A stretch of 45,576 nt of DNA. Origin: Bacillota bacterium. GTDB lineage: Bacteria; Bacillota; Clostridia; Oscillospirales; Ruminococcaceae. Both the position numbers and the translations under genes were made by a program. Below are positions 44,576 through 45,576 of the stretch, piece after piece (the first letter of the stretch is position 1; every line of letters starts with the position of its first letter). Below the pieces are notes generated by a model. It was given only the letters and a program-made list of their open reading frames with translations, was not told the DNA's origin and made no database searches. Location: the NCBI GenBank assembly GCA_023388515.1, contig JAEWGD010000017.1:1-45576 (forward strand). The letters run 5' to 3'.

Positions 44576-44604
44576 TTGACAATGGCTTTCTATTGTGGTA
44601 TACT
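44576..44604 (+). promoter_or_regulatory. Promoter of the initiator tRNA gene
   Basis: TTGACA (44576-44581), 17 bases, TATACT (44599-44604), about 50 bases ahead of the tRNA. Confidence 0.85.
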
Positions 44605-44653
44605 ATTTTAGTACCTTAGTTAAGGAACACAAGAAACATTAAGAAAAATATTT

Positions 44654-44730
<77 letters not shown>

Positions 44731-44737
44731 ACGTAAA

Positions 44738-44772
44738 ACAGTCGTTTGTAGAAATACAGACGGCTGTTTTTA
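44738..44772 (+). terminator. Terminator of the initiator tRNA
   Basis: ACAGTCGTTTGTA (44738-44750) and TACAGACGGCTGT (44755-44767) form a 13-pair stem with two G-U, GAAA loop, then TTTTT. Confidence 0.9.
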
Positions 44773-44852
44773 TGTGTTGAAAAAGTGGGATAATTCAATT
44801 ATAATTCAACTTTTTAATTAAAAGATAGAAATAGATGCTTAAAATAAGACAT

Positions 44853-44890
44853 GAGCAGGACGGCTAAATTTTCAGCTGTCCTGCTCTTTT
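44853..44890. terminator. Hairpin terminator beside the integrase tail
   Basis: GAGCAGGACGGCT (44853-44865) and AGCTGTCCTGCTC (44874-44886) form a 13-pair stem with one G-U. TTTT follows on the plus strand. It abuts the integrase stop codon and probably ended that gene on the minus strand. Confidence 0.8.
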
Positions 44891-44993
44891 ATTTTGCCTT
44901 TCTAAGAAATATATCTGCAATACATTCCGCTGATTTTTCATCTGCTTGCTTTATGATATGGCTGTAAATGTCTGTTGTATTCAACATTCCAAA
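44889..44993 (-). pseudogene. C-terminal fragment of a tyrosine recombinase (phage-type integrase)
   Basis: The minus strand encodes LNTTDIYSHIIKQADEKS, then AECIADIFLRKAK and a TAA stop. This is the typical end of phage-type integrases: TTxxIYSH carries the nucleophilic tyrosine, and the (A)DEKSAE/IAD helix follows. Everything upstream, including the catalytic Arg/His boxes, is missing; the frame runs into unrelated sequence at about 44990-45015, where the IS1-type element begins. Together with the tRNA 160 bases away, this suggests the remains of an element that had integrated at this tRNA gene. Confidence 0.75.
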
Positions 44994-45019
44994 TGGACAC
45001 ACAATTATATTATCTTCTC

Positions 45020-45053
45020 AACCCGCCTATTTTAGGCGGGTTCTTCGTTTTTA
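45020..45053 (+). terminator. Hairpin terminator at the IS end, facing into the element
   Basis: AACCCGCCTA (45020-45029) pairs with TAGGCGGGTT (45033-45042), then CTTCGTTTTT. It points toward the transposase and could stop outside transcripts entering the element. Confidence 0.7.
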
Positions 45054-45087
45054 GGTATATCAAGATATCTCTTGTTTTGGTCATGTA

Positions 45088-45576
45088 TTACAACTGTTGC
45101 TTCCATAAATCAACACACCAACCGAACTCAAGAATATTAATAACAAGACCAATAACAATATCGTGCATTTCTTTTGATTTAGAGAAGCAAATAGATTTGC
45201 GTGTTAATCTTTTAATTCTAGTTCTGAGGGTGAGATTTTTTCTTTCAATAGTTTGGGTGTTACGTTTACCAATACAATGGTTATTAGGTTCTAAATTACG
45301 CTGATAACTGCCCCAATCATCGGTATAGAACATAGTAATCCCAAAAGGTTCTAAGATTTTTTTGAACTCTTTGAAGATCGCATCTTTTCGTTTCCCAAAA
45401 GTATACGCCAAAATGTCACCAGTATCGTGATTTATTGCGAGCCATAGCTATCGCTGATTACTCTTTTTTTGGACAAAACTCCACATTTCATCAAGTTCCG
45501 CCTCTTCAACTTGGTCATATAGTACAACATCAAACTGTACTTCATATAATTTTTCCTGTGATAAAATATATTCCAT
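45088..45576 (-). pseudogene. IS1-family transposase with internal TAG stop, partial
   Basis: From the window edge the minus strand reads ...EAELDEMWSFVQKKSNQR, then TAG (45448-45450), then LWLAINHDTGDILAYTFG through to a stop at 45088. The DDE-type order of IS1 is clear: ELDEMWSFV (first acidic residue), TDDWGSYQ (second), and KRNTQTIERKNLTLR (third), ending with SKSKEMHDIVIG. At the stop, IS1 transposases normally have tryptophan (QRWL), so a TGG to TAG change is the simplest explanation. The N-terminal part lies outside the window. With the stop, the catalytic domain is cut and this copy is probably inactive. Confidence 0.85.

Larger units (their letters stand above)
44995..45576 (-). mobile_element. 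IS1-family insertion sequence, partial (runs off the window)
   Basis: The stretch contains an IS1-type transposase reading to the window edge and a terminator-like hairpin at its outer end. The exact left boundary is uncertain, somewhere between the end of recognisable integrase sequence (about 44990) and the hairpin at 45020. I could not identify terminal inverted repeats or target-site duplications from one end. Confidence 0.7.

Noticed and set aside
44975..45304. Plus-strand open frame over the IS region
   Set aside because: It is antisense to a clear IS1 transposase and has no family resemblance or start signal.

Overview
The window looks like chromosome from a low-GC anaerobic Clostridia, most likely an Oscillospiraceae/Ruminococcaceae-type gut bacterium. 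Supporting signs are RNase Y, the DarA-HolB-RicT cluster, a HrcA/CIRCE heat-shock operator, Gram-positive promoters and ribosome binding sites, an oxygen-sensitive class III ribonucleotide reductase (NrdD/NrdG), and the [FeFe]-hydrogenase maturase HydE. The placement rests on gene content and motif recall; no database search was possible.

Layout. 1-324 is a non-coding repeat element, and an inverted relative lies at 38160-38695. 325-3970 (minus) holds a sugar nucleotidyltransferase/phosphomutase fusion whose active-site signatures are degraded, and an AGCS amino-acid symporter. 4053-5969 (plus) is a pair of bacterial PH-domain membrane proteins. 6138-7634 is mgtE with a structured leader that is not a recognisable M-box. 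7720-9703 (minus) is a lipoprotein pair plus a frameshifted membrane gene. 10147-14718 is nrdD-nrdG and a solute-binding lipoprotein behind a promoter carrying NrdR-type boxes. 14719-18600 holds exoA and two lipoproteins among three decayed gene remnants.

18687-25214 (minus) runs hypothetical membrane protein, YifB, RodA, HydE, GuaA. 25371-25531 (minus) predicts a small RNA opposite the rpoB promoter. 25665-33528 is rpoB-rpoC, apart from the ribosomal protein genes that usually flank it; RpoC carries a large insertion near residues 180-315. 33672-36252 (minus) is htpG, with a perfect CIRCE site, and a VanY-like peptidase. 36337-40911 (plus) has a LexA-type box before a small sigma-region-4 protein, then an Orn/Lys/Arg decarboxylase, the repeat block, darA, holB and ricT. 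40994-44232 (minus) holds an O-antigen-ligase-like membrane protein and RNase Y. 44576-45576 has initiator tRNA-Met, an integrase tail, and an IS1-family transposase with an internal stop codon.

Most of the window is housekeeping (transcription, RNA decay, purine and dNTP synthesis, cell wall, chaperone). The accessory signal is concentrated in the repeat elements, the decayed gene remnants and the tRNA-adjacent mobile debris. I found no defence island, CRISPR array or biosynthetic cluster. The best candidates for something undescribed are the dispersed repeat family, the double pseudoenzyme, the mgtE leader, the predicted small RNA at rpoB and the LexA-linked HTH gene.
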